Assembly (NCBI GenBank): GCA_002869925.2
Contig: NEWT02000039.1
Coordinates: 62,887 to 118,296 of the forward strand
Source of the DNA: Nitrospira sp. CG24A
GTDB taxonomy: Bacteria > Nitrospirota > Nitrospiria > Nitrospirales > Nitrospiraceae
Direction: 5' to 3'
Length of the DNA stretch: 55,410 nt
The first letter of the stretch is position 1; the number at the start of each line of letters is the position of its first letter. A model generated the notes under the pieces. That model saw only the letters and a list, made by a program, of their open reading frames with translations. It did not search any database and had not been told where the DNA came from. Positions 16,944 to 24,854 of this stretch are shown piece by piece. A program made the translations under genes and the position numbers.

Positions 16944-17280
16944 TTACGGCAGCGAATAGGTCAAGTTCGGCCAATGTGCACTTCCGTAGATCTCGCCCTC
17001 TTTCTGCCCTTCAATAAAGATACTGGCGACGAACGGCGTCGTCCCTGTTATGCTCTTAAATCCGCCCTTTCCCCAGACCCACGTCATCTCGCCCTTGCAT
17101 TCGCCCGTCTTTCCAGCACATCGGATTTCTCCGTACGCGAGGTCCTTGCCTTGATGAGCCCTCCAGATGCAGAGGATCGTCTTCTGTCCCCGACATTCTT
17201 ACTATCACTGACTTAGGTTTCCTGCATACACATGGCTCATCTCCCTGTTCAAATATTAAGTGGGGTACAACACGCGACAT
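16944..17280 (-). pseudogene. Probable frameshifted small Cys-containing protein gene
   Basis: Between 17198 and 16944 the minus strand has an 84-codon frame with protein-like composition but no usable start codon. It includes WRAHQGKDLAYGEIRC, KTGECKGEMTWVWGKGGFKS, and ends FIEGQKEGEIYGSAHWPNL plus TYSLP. In another frame, an ATG at 17280 overlaps the stop of the upstream metallo-beta-lactamase gene (TAATG) and encodes MSRVVPHLIFEQGDEPC, continuing to VIVRMSG near 17190. Joining the two frames by a single shift near 17190-17198 would give a protein of about 110 residues coupled to the upstream gene. The family is not recognised. A sequencing error or real decay is equally possible. Confidence 0.45.
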
Positions 17281-19205
17281 TAGGGAGCGTCCGCCTTCAT
17301 GCCTTTGTTAGGCAGGGGATGCTGCAACTGTGGCGTTCCATGCTGGATAGACTCCGAGTACACAATAACCTTGAAGGGGCTGAGCTCTTGGTATTTCTCT
17401 TTCTGCTTCAAGAAAGCAATCTTCCTAAGCTCCTGCAACTTACCACTGGACGGATATTGAGTCAGTGCCCATGTCGTTGTGCGTGCCGCGAGTGCGTGGT
17501 CGCCGCTCTCCAGCATGTTTTCAATAGCACTAACCAGCTGTTGTTCTGAACGCTCTAAGTAGTGCGTCAATAACAAACCGAACTCTTCCTGACTAAGATG
17601 GTCCATGCCTTGAAGGTCGGGCTGCCAGTAGCCGATGTTCTGATCGTATATTCGGTTGATGACATTCTCTCGCATGACGAGGAAGGGGAAGTGCACCTCG
17701 GGATTCTGATGGATGAATGGCGGCATCAGATTTTGATGATGGATCGCCGCTCGGCTCATGCCATTCCGGGTAGCCTTCAGAGTTTCTTGGTAAAGCCATT
17801 CGAGATGGATTTTGAGCTTTGCGAGCATGCCCCCAGTACTCCAGATCCGCGTGAGCGGCTCATGCCCGTGGAGCAGGTGCTTAGCGTTTAAGGAGACGAC
17901 GACATCAATGGCGGCTAAGAGTCCCGGGACGTCGCCCTCTTCAACGAAGGGAGCGCCGAGATACGGCATGATGAAATCACCGACGAACAGCGTGTCATGC
18001 TCAGGTACATGAATAAAGAGTCCATCGATCGTTTCTCCACCGGGAACTGGAATGAGGGCAAAGCGAGTCCCTCCTACGGTGATGTCAGTACGCGTGCCGA
18101 CGGTGATATCGGGCTTGAAATCAGAAATGAAATCATCTTTAAAATCGTCGCCAAAAAAGTAGCGAAATCCTCGCGTGCCTGGGGCAACGATCTCCAACTC
18201 CTGACGATAGTTGTCTCTGGCGTAGAACTTTACATGCCCCAAACCGTGGAAATAACGGTGCCCGCCAATATGGTCCCAGTGGCTATGAGTCACAAATACC
18301 GTCGTCAATGGGGGGAGGTCAGGGACGCGATGTCGCAGAAACTCGTAAGCGGCCTGGGCCGCGTCAGGCCGGGTGCCAGCGTCGATGGATATCAGCTCCT
18401 TGCCGTCCTTTGACACGATGAAGTAATACTCGGTGAACTCAAAACCCGACAGATTAAAGATCTTGCCGGGAACGATTTCTCTTAATCGCTTAGGATGGAA
18501 CGTAAAGCCTTTGGTGGCATTAACCGCATACGGCGTCGTCAGTGTAAGTGGTTTGTTGAAGCCGTCATGGCCGCTTAGTTGCAAATAGGCTTGCGCCTGT
18601 TGTGAATCTTTGGCCCGATCGTATAGCGCGGCCAGGTGATAGTACGGCTCGCGCAGCCAACCGACATGAGGTGCCTTCGCGATGTTGTCCACACACCATT
18701 TGAGATCGGTCAAGGCGGCGTCGGCCTTGTCGAATCGCTCGGGGAGCTGCGCATAGACAACGCCGATCATCCATCGTACGAGAAAGTAGTCGTTCTTGGT
18801 GAGAGTCCGCGCCTGCTCGAGAATCTCGATCGTCTTATTCACCCAAGCGATTCGACTCAATAGGGGCACCTGATTGGCATAGGAGGCGCGCAGGACGCCC
18901 AAGGCGCTCAAATATAGCCCTGTTTGCTCGGGAGAAAGCTGTCCTCCGTGCTTTTGCAGGAAGGATTCGTAGAACGCGATGCCGGCGTGCAGCTGATTGG
19001 CATTCATGAACTGCTGCATCAAGAAGGCGACGAGCTGAGGCTCAGTAACAGGACCAGCCTGATGCAGCGATTTCAGATACTCCAATTCGGCGTTGTACGT
19101 TTGAGATGGAGAAGGGGAAGTGGTTGCACAGCCGCTTCCGAGCAGGATAGCCGCAATCAGAGAAATGGTAGTAATCGCGAGAGAGCATCTATTAGGTCTT
19201 AGCAT
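17280..19205 (-). CDS. Exported metallo-beta-lactamase-fold hydrolase
   Basis: A 641-residue protein with a lipoprotein-like signal (SLIAAILLGSGC, Cys26; Leu sits at -4 rather than -3, so the lipobox is imperfect). Residues 40-230 are helical and TPR-like. A metallo-beta-lactamase domain follows with HSHWDHIGG near residue 308, a DTLFVGDFIMP segment with the metal Asp, and HLLHGHEPL with the last His. The C-terminal part is helical. The layout recalls alkylsulfatase-like MBL enzymes, but the substrate is unknown. The start has AGGAGG at good spacing. It lies downstream of the DUF169 gene with a 239-nt gap. The last residues, PNKGMKADAP, are encoded by an attC-like sequence. Confidence 0.85.
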   Translation of the reverse strand: MLRPNRCSLAITTISLIAAILLGSGCATTSPSPSQTYNAELEYLKSLHQAGPVTEPQLVAFLMQQFMNANQLHAGIAFYESFLQKHGGQLSPEQTGLYLSALGVLRASYANQVPLLSRIAWVNKTIEILEQARTLTKNDYFLVRWMIGVVYAQLPERFDKADAALTDLKWCVDNIAKAPHVGWLREPYYHLAALYDRAKDSQQAQAYLQLSGHDGFNKPLTLTTPYAVNATKGFTFHPKRLREIVPGKIFNLSGFEFTEYYFIVSKDGKELISIDAGTRPDAAQAAYEFLRHRVPDLPPLTTVFVTHSHWDHIGGHRYFHGLGHVKFYARDNYRQELEIVAPGTRGFRYFFGDDFKDDFISDFKPDITVGTRTDITVGGTRFALIPVPGGETIDGLFIHVPEHDTLFVGDFIMPYLGAPFVEEGDVPGLLAAIDVVVSLNAKHLLHGHEPLTRIWSTGGMLAKLKIHLEWLYQETLKATRNGMSRAAIHHQNLMPPFIHQNPEVHFPFLVMRENVINRIYDQNIGYWQPDLQGMDHLSQEEFGLLLTHYLERSEQQLVSAIENMLESGDHALAARTTTWALTQYPSSGKLQELRKIAFLKQKEKYQELSPFKVIVYSESIQHGTPQLQHPLPNKGMKADAP

Positions 19206-19444
19206 GGTGCTTCCTCCTGAATGGGGTTGAAAGGGTGAGCTTCATAGGCCAGGGTCCGGTAAAGAAGGGTGTTCCTCCTCTTTCTCTCCTTGCAAAGATC
19301 ACAGAACAGGCCAAGACCCGTCCGTTCACCTTTCTATATTCTGCGAAAGACGAACAGCAGAACCAGGCTGTTGCTCTCCGAAGCGTTCTGCTGAATCGGC
19401 CAGTTTCGTTTCAAGTGTAATATGGTGAGATGAAGATCTCGACG

Positions 19445-20206
19445 TTATCCAGCTGACAGAGCGGAGAGAGATTCTTTTACCGTCGGGTGGTTCCCAGCTT
19501 CCGACTCGCGGCGGCGAATTGCGTGGAATTTGGTCAGAATATAGTTCGCCTTTGCAAGAGCCTCGACACGTGCTGTAAACGCAACGAGCGTTGCTGCCGG
19601 AATGGCGTAGAGAGCCATATCGGGAGTCAACAGATCAAGATAGGCCCGCGCGCCACAGCATCCCAAACTCAACGCAGTTCTCCCCGTGTTTATTGCTTGC
19701 GGGATCACGGCACAGGCAGGACGGCCCAGTGCTGGGGGCACACCCTGTTCCAATTGCTGCGACGCTTCCGAAAGAATAAGTGCCTGGTCTGACTTGACGA
19801 ACAACAGGACGACATCCGGTGCCACCGGTATCGATTCGAGTGGACCATACAATACTACTTTTGCCTCACGCTTCAATACTGGGATGAACGGCATGTCCTC
19901 GGGTCGAACGTAGGTCAGATCGCCGAGTACTTTTAACGTGTCTTGGAGATCGGTCTGAACTCCCGCCGAGCGTTCTAGATTGTGGGTGTAGACGCCAATA
20001 GAACACATCTCGTGGTCACGCGCCACGGTCGCAAACACATGGCTGGTTGCTTCCTGCCAAAGTCTGCAGCCTGCCGGAACTTGGCCATCAAACGTGCTGA
20101 CGCCAGCCGGCACAGAGTCGACAAACGCCATTGCAACCGGAGGCACGGTGAGCTGCAGTGCAGTGGTGAGCGTTCTTGCCAGATCGACGGGTGGAATTGC
20201 GTTCAT
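19445..20206 (-). CDS. DUF169 family protein
   Basis: A 253-residue soluble protein of the DUF169 family (uncharacterised, COG2043-like). It carries family hallmarks: an early PPVAMAF segment, a conserved Cys in AGCRLWQEA, Cys in HEMCSIGVYTHN, and a CSLGCCGAR-like Gly/Cys stretch (ALSLGCCGARAYLDLL). The conserved cysteines suggest a metal or redox role, but this is not shown. I chose ATG 20206 because GAAGGAGATACG precedes it. It lies 96 nt downstream of the Ldi-family gene on the same strand and is probably in that operon. Confidence 0.82.
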   Translation of the reverse strand: MNAIPPVDLARTLTTALQLTVPPVAMAFVDSVPAGVSTFDGQVPAGCRLWQEATSHVFATVARDHEMCSIGVYTHNLERSAGVQTDLQDTLKVLGDLTYVRPEDMPFIPVLKREAKVVLYGPLESIPVAPDVVLLFVKSDQALILSEASQQLEQGVPPALGRPACAVIPQAINTGRTALSLGCCGARAYLDLLTPDMALYAIPAATLVAFTARVEALAKANYILTKFHAIRRRESEAGNHPTVKESLSALSAG

Positions 20207-20302
20207 CGTATCTCCTTCATGGATCACATTGAGTGAGCCGGGGAGCCGGCATACTGAGGCGATGCGAACAGCACACTTTCACGTATCGTATACTTCTCAA
20301 GA

Positions 20303-21964
20303 CTAGCAGCAGCTGCAGCCACCTTGAGAAGAGAGGTGTAGGCTCGCGCTTGCCAACGCATTCGCTGCCGTCGTCGTGCTGACAGAGGATGATTGGGCTT
20401 TTGCAGTGCCCGGTGCGGCAACACGAACTGTTCCTCTCCAACCCGTTTCAATGCGGAACCGATGTACCTCGACATTGGTGCGGATTTCGATGGCGTCAGT
20501 ACCGCTGACCGACCATCCACGGAATTCGGTATCGTCCATCGTGACTCGGACCGCAGCGGGATTCGGAAGTCCGCTCACCCGAAAGGTCGTTGCCACTCCA
20601 CGTTTGGAACTCGTCGCACAATAGGTCTCCACCCACAACGTGCCACTAGTCGGATCGTTCCAACATTGCGAAATACCAAGTGTCGGGTAGTCCACGCCTG
20701 AAACAGTTGGTTCCAAGAATTTTGTAAGATTCGGCTGATTGAAGACACGCGTCCACGCGCCGGGCTCACCCAGCTCGCTCAGCACCATCAGGCTGGAGAG
20801 TTGTCCACGGGGCCAGCTCTCGCCGAATTTAAAAAACCACCCGAAGTGATTGCCATCTGGACCAAAGAATTTCGGTTCAAAGGAGGCTTCTGCTACCTGA
20901 CGAAGACGTGTCTCCGTCACGGTGTCCCCCAGCTCGCGTGCCGTAAAAATGGCCAGCGCGAGCCAGCGTGGATCGGGATGGAGCTGAAGCAAGGGCTTCT
21001 TCGGATCATTCCAACCAAGTTTTCGCACTGCCATGTCGTACAGCTGTGTGCCGAATGCACGGTTCTGCGGCAGGACATAGAGCGTAATGGCAATGGCGGC
21101 ATAGGCGCTCACGTCGTCACGAAACGTACAGATTGACCGCGCGAGCGGATCGTAGTAGAACGCGAACCAGTCGAGATTCCCCTTCTGGTCGAGACCCATG
21201 TAATGCTTCCGGGCGTACTCGACCCAGCGCTGATAGACCCAGCTGGTGTGTGTGCCGTGCAGCCCATCATAGAGCTGCAGGCTAAGGCCAGCGCAGCTCA
21301 CACAGAACGGCCATATTTTGGTGTTCTCGCAGTGGATCCCCTGAGGGCGCTCAGCCCACTGGTCATGCATGAAGCTGACGAGCCGATGGTGATCCCAGTC
21401 GAATAACCGATCCTGGCAGCCCACGACCTTGAACGGTTGCTCCCATTTATCGTTCCCAGAGACGTAGCGGTAGAAACACAGGAGCAGATTGAAGAAGGCG
21501 CGATGAAAATTATTTCCATCCGCTCCGATCGGATCGGGTTGCAGGCCCCAGGGTTTCACACCATTTGCTGTCCAGCCTGGCGCGTCGTAGCGCCCGCGCA
21601 GATGCTCAGGGAGGTACACCAGCCATTCCGGAGGATAACGGTGTTGATCGGGGTCATGGCCGATCATGGTAATCCAATCGATGGCTGCCCAGAATGTGGT
21701 ATGGCGGGCCACAAGTTCGTCAGCAATTCGTGTATAGGCTTCGCGCCAAGCCGGCGTCATGTCGCACATGACCGGGAGGGCGTACCCCGTTTCGTATAAA
21801 TCGAAGCGCACCAAACTACACATGGGTGGGGTGCTGTACCGATCCCACCAGGGATGCGGTTCGCCGTTGATGCTCCAATCATCCGGAGTCGTGGCCTTAT
21901 CCCAAATGAATCGCAACCAGCCCCGCGCGCGTTCATCAAGACGGGGAAACGAGTTCAATTGCAT
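20303..21964 (-). CDS. Linalool dehydratase/isomerase-family protein
   Basis: A 553-residue soluble alpha-barrel protein. HCENTKIWPFC (Cys212, Cys221) followed by LSLQLYDGLHGT aligns with the CEPDNYFVQC and LSLWVYDRLHGT segment of Castellaniella linalool dehydratase-isomerase as I remember it, including the two active-site cysteines nine residues apart. DPIGADGNNFHRAFFNL aligns with DPIEKENIMYKGHLNL, but the His and Met used by the terpene enzyme are replaced by Phe, so the substrate probably differs. There is no signal peptide, although the Castellaniella enzyme is exported. The C terminus ends in a Ser/Thr/Ala stretch and GGCSCC. The start at 21964 follows AAGGAGG. The SCP2-like gene lies 36 nt upstream and DUF169 downstream. 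Confidence 0.85.
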   Translation of the reverse strand: MQLNSFPRLDERARGWLRFIWDKATTPDDWSINGEPHPWWDRYSTPPMCSLVRFDLYETGYALPVMCDMTPAWREAYTRIADELVARHTTFWAAIDWITMIGHDPDQHRYPPEWLVYLPEHLRGRYDAPGWTANGVKPWGLQPDPIGADGNNFHRAFFNLLLCFYRYVSGNDKWEQPFKVVGCQDRLFDWDHHRLVSFMHDQWAERPQGIHCENTKIWPFCVSCAGLSLQLYDGLHGTHTSWVYQRWVEYARKHYMGLDQKGNLDWFAFYYDPLARSICTFRDDVSAYAAIAITLYVLPQNRAFGTQLYDMAVRKLGWNDPKKPLLQLHPDPRWLALAIFTARELGDTVTETRLRQVAEASFEPKFFGPDGNHFGWFFKFGESWPRGQLSSLMVLSELGEPGAWTRVFNQPNLTKFLEPTVSGVDYPTLGISQCWNDPTSGTLWVETYCATSSKRGVATTFRVSGLPNPAAVRVTMDDTEFRGWSVSGTDAIEIRTNVEVHRFRIETGWRGTVRVAAPGTAKAQSSSVSTTTAANALASASLHLSSQGGCSCC

Positions 21965-22000
21965 GGCTAGCCCTCCTTGGGGTAGGTCAAGTTTGTGCAC

Positions 22001-22588
22001 TCACCAGAGCGGAACTGATTCACCGGCCGAACCACGAGGCATCACCATCTTGGCACGCTGTTGGTGGGCCAACGTCCAGGTGGGGTCTAGTTCCGCCATC
22101 GGCGGCTCGCGCAGAATGCGTCCGGCGACCTTGCTGTCTGGATCCGGTGCAATGTACGCGTCCGGCGGCACGTCACGCAGCGGTCCCATTCTGCCGATCG
22201 GCAACACGAATCGCGTGAGACCATAAAACCAGAGTAACAACACCGCATTGCCTTGATACTCCGCGGTCCCATCGAGAAGCGCACGAACAAACTTGCCGAC
22301 TGCATGAGGCGAGAGCAGGGTGAGCGTGCCCTGATGGGCATTGTCAAAGCACAGGCTTAAGGTAGGAGTAGGTGCCGGACCAGGACGAGATGTGACGGTG
22401 CGTGGCGTGAAGACGTAATGGTGAAAGGCACCGTCTGCACTCCCGATTTGGATCGTCAGCTCGCGTGTGACTTGCCGGCGGAATGCGTCGCTCAGCCGGC
22501 ACGCCACTTCCATGCCTGTGCCCAAGATCGCGAGAAGTAGTCTGAAGAGACTCCGCACTATCCAGCCGCTGGGATTGGACGAAATCAT
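22001..22588 (-). CDS. SCP2 / sterol-carrier-like protein
   Basis: A 195-residue protein. A hydrophobic N-terminal segment (IVRSLFRLLLAILGTGM) precedes a domain with the feel of an SCP2-type lipid-binding fold: TIQIGSADGAFHHYVF, TPTLSLCFDNAHQGTLTLL and a FVRALLDGTAEYQGNAVLLL segment near the expected hydrophobic tunnel. SCP2-like proteins carry or present hydrophobic substrates. AGGAGGGGACAAA precedes the ATG at 22588. It is the first gene of the minus-strand arm facing the MarR gene, with the Ldi-family gene 36 nt downstream, so it may deliver a lipid or isoprenoid to that enzyme (inference). Family assignment is moderate. Confidence 0.65.
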   Translation of the reverse strand: MISSNPSGWIVRSLFRLLLAILGTGMEVACRLSDAFRRQVTRELTIQIGSADGAFHHYVFTPRTVTSRPGPAPTPTLSLCFDNAHQGTLTLLSPHAVGKFVRALLDGTAEYQGNAVLLLWFYGLTRFVLPIGRMGPLRDVPPDAYIAPDPDSKVAGRILREPPMAELDPTWTLAHQQRAKMVMPRGSAGESVPLW

Positions 22589-22717
22589 TTTGTCCCCTCC
22601 TGATGGTTACCGAGGCGAGGCTGTTGGTCGATAGGTACCAATGCGAGTATGTGTAGACATGAGTTGTTGCGAGATCGCGCCACGATCACGTTGCATTCAA
22701 CCTCCTGTACATAACGA

Positions 22718-22747
22718 GCATATGCCCGTATATATGTGCATATGCCC
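22718..22747. promoter_or_regulatory. Twin GCATATGCCC operator-like sites
   Basis: GCATATGCCC occurs at 22718-22727 and 22738-22747, exactly 20 bp apart (two helical turns). Each contains the palindrome GCATATGC. They lie in the divergent region between the SCP2-like gene and the MarR gene, and are likely MarR-binding sites. Confidence 0.6.
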
Positions 22748-22858
22748 TCATTATACACACGAGCCCAATCGAGGTCAATACTCGGAAAAGCATAGAAACC
22801 AGTGTATACTGACTTTGCGGTCGCGTTGAGTTGTCCTAATGTTGGAAGAAAGGGTGAT

Positions 22859-23302
22859 ATGGGGAACCGAGTCGCGCAACAATCTCCGTGCTACTGCTCC
22901 ATCTTGAGAAAGGCCGTCCGCCGTGTCTCGACACTTTACGATGCGCATCTTCGACCTAGCGGACTGAAGTCGACTCAGCTCGCGCTGCTGGGAGAACTTA
23001 GCCAACACCGATCGGAACCTCCGACCGTGAATGAATTGGCGGACTATTTGGTGATGGATCGCTCAACTCTCGGGCATAATTTGAGACCGCTTCTGCGAAG
23101 AGGCTTGGTAGCGTTAGAGCCGGATGAGACAGATGGAAGAACTCGGCGAGTCATCCTGACCGTAAAGGGGGCAGCCAAGTGTACTGATGCCGAGAAACTG
23201 TGGCGGAAAGCCCAGCAGGAGTATGAATCCATAATGGGAAAGACTGCCGCGGTAGCCTTGCGCAATGCCCTGCAGAAACTCGCCACGTCCGAGGCGCTTT
23301 AG
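22859..23302 (+). CDS. MarR-family transcriptional regulator
   Basis: A 147-residue winged-helix regulator. The N terminus CYCSILRKAVRRVSTLYDAHL, then LRPSGLKSTQLALL, is typical of MarR proteins with a Cys pair near the start. The DNA-binding helix region is TVNELADYLVMDRSTLGHNL and the wing is LEPDETDGRTRRVILT. MarR dimers usually repress divergent operons and are released by phenolic or lipophilic ligands or by Cys oxidation. I chose ATG 22859 because GAAAGGG lies upstream and the family N terminus starts there. It is divergent from the SCP2/Ldi/DUF169 genes and probably controls them through the twin sites at 22718-22747. Confidence 0.88.
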   Translation: MGNRVAQQSPCYCSILRKAVRRVSTLYDAHLRPSGLKSTQLALLGELSQHRSEPPTVNELADYLVMDRSTLGHNLRPLLRRGLVALEPDETDGRTRRVILTVKGAAKCTDAEKLWRKAQQEYESIMGKTAAVALRNALQKLATSEAL

Positions 23303-23785
23303 GGGAAATAGACGATTCGGTGGCCACCTTTGTTAGATACGTTTTATCGAGGTCCCTCGTAACCGCCCGTTGTGGTTAACAACATAAGAGGATCAGAACA
23401 ACAGAGGAGACGGCCCTCCTGCTGCTCTCCCAATCGGGAGAGCATAAAAATCCGAGAGAGGCTGCGCCAAGCACCTTGATGGAACTCTACCTGTGGACAA
23501 ACACTCGTCTCCCCACAGAAGAGCCAGCTGTAGGATCTCTTAGCCCTTCTGCAACACAACAACGACCTTCTAGTAATCCATCGCTTCGTTCTTGCATTTC
23601 GCACCTCTTGGCACAGAGTAGCAGGTGGAGCTCGTCATGCTGGACGGCTGCGCTCACACCCTTCGAATCCAGAAATTCGACCACAACCGATCGGTTGTTG
23701 CACATCCGGTTCATGCTCCCTGTCTGGCCCGTCACGGATGAGCGAGAGGTTGTTCTCTCCATTTACTCAAGAAAAATAAGGGTCA
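23303..23785. other. Intergenic flank of the insertion element
   Basis: No convincing gene. It holds the hairpin at 23424-23443 and short frames without recognised motifs. The left inverted repeat of the IS begins at 23786. Confidence 0.5.
23424..23443. terminator. Hairpin downstream of the MarR gene
   Basis: A perfect 8-bp stem GCTCTCCC / GGGAGAGC with a 4-nt loop, followed by ATAAAAATCC. It lies about 120 nt past the MarR stop. Confidence 0.45.
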
Positions 23786-24719
23786 AGTTGGACTTCCCAG
23801 GCTTTAACGGACACCTTTGGGGTGATCGTTGAAACTTGGGAGGGTCTATGGGGAATCAGCGCCGATCGCAGCCTGTCCGACTGAAGTACACCTTCATCAA
23901 AGCCCATCGCCAAGAGTTCGAGACGGCCGTCATGTGCCATCTCCTCGACGTGTCGCGCAGCGGGTTCTATGCCTGGGTGCGCAAACCCCTCTCTGACCGA
24001 GCGGTGGAGGATCAGCGATTGCTCGGCCTCATCCGCGCGGCGTATGCGGCGAGCCATGGCGTCTACGGTGCCCCGCGTATCTTTCTTGATTTGCGCGAAG
24101 CAGGTGAGACCTGTAGTACGCATCGTGTTGCCCGAATTATGCGGGCCAATAACCTGAAAGCCCTACACGGCTACCGAGCTCCCCGGTACGTCAGAGGCCA
24201 CACCCCCTCACTCCTGACGCCCAATACGCTGCAACGAAGGTTTACCGTCCAACGACCGAACACCGCCTGGGTCACCGACATTACGTATGTACGCCCGTGG
24301 GAAGGCTGGCTCTATTTGGCCGTCGTGATGGACCTGTACTCCCGCCGTATTGTCGGCTGGTCCACCAAGCCCACGCTGGCTCAAAACCTCGTGTTGGACG
24401 CACTCCTCATGGCCGTGCGCCGACGCACGCCCAAGCATGTCCTGATTCACTCCGATCAAGGTTCCCAATGTGGCAGCGATGCGTGGCGGCGCTTCTGCCG
24501 AGCGCATCATCTGGAACCCAGTATGAGCCGACGTGGCAATTGCTGGGATCACGCCGTAGCCGAATCATTTTTTAGCAGCGTGAAGAAGGAGCGGATCAAG
24601 AAGCGCATTTACACAACCCGGGCGATGGCCACGGCCGAGATCGACGAGGACATACAGCGCCGTCAATCCCGGGCATGAGGGGGAAACAGAGCGTCGGTGA
24701 GTAAAATAAGTGTCCAACT
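23786..24719 (+). mobile_element. Remnant IS3-family insertion sequence
   Basis: AGTTGGAC at 23786-23793 and its complement GTCCAACT at 24712-24719 flank a lone OrfB. The IS ends could extend a few bases outward. The upstream helix-turn-helix OrfA, normally about 300 bp, is absent: only 50 bp lie between the left repeat and OrfB. OrfB is short at its C terminus. No target duplication was found. The element is likely dead. Confidence 0.7.
23836..24678 (+). pseudogene. Truncated IS3-family transposase OrfB
   Basis: 280 residues. The N-terminal HTH_21 region (EFETAVMCHLLDVSRSGFYAW, HGVYGAPRIFLDL) precedes an integrase-core DDE domain. The catalytic Asp is in WVTDITYV, the second Asp in IHSDQGSQ and the Glu in HAVAESFFSSVKKE. 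All three are intact. After the Glu, the usual C-terminal segment (a YIxxFYNxxRRHSxLG-type motif) is missing. The frame instead ends in EIDEDIQRRQSRA, about 25 residues short, suggesting a frameshift or end deletion. With OrfA also absent, transposition is unlikely. The element separates the Ldi cluster from the aldehyde dehydrogenase block. Confidence 0.8.
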
Positions 24720-24854
24720 CTAGTCTGTTGAGACTCGCATGCGCCGATCGCAAGACACCCCGTGTGCTCCTTGACAGCTTTTTTAATAGGTATCCACGAT
24801 TATTTCCTGCCCCCGAACAGAACAACGCAGTCACTCCAGATACCATTCCCCTGA

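Noticed and set aside
23344-23832. Short ORFs upstream of the IS as orfA
   Set aside because: No helix-turn-helix or leucine-zipper pattern typical of IS3 OrfA, and they lie outside the left inverted repeat.
16601-24719. A prophage or integrative element around the Ldi cluster
   Set aside because: No integrase, tRNA attachment duplication, phage structural or conjugation genes were seen. Only a decayed IS3 element is present.
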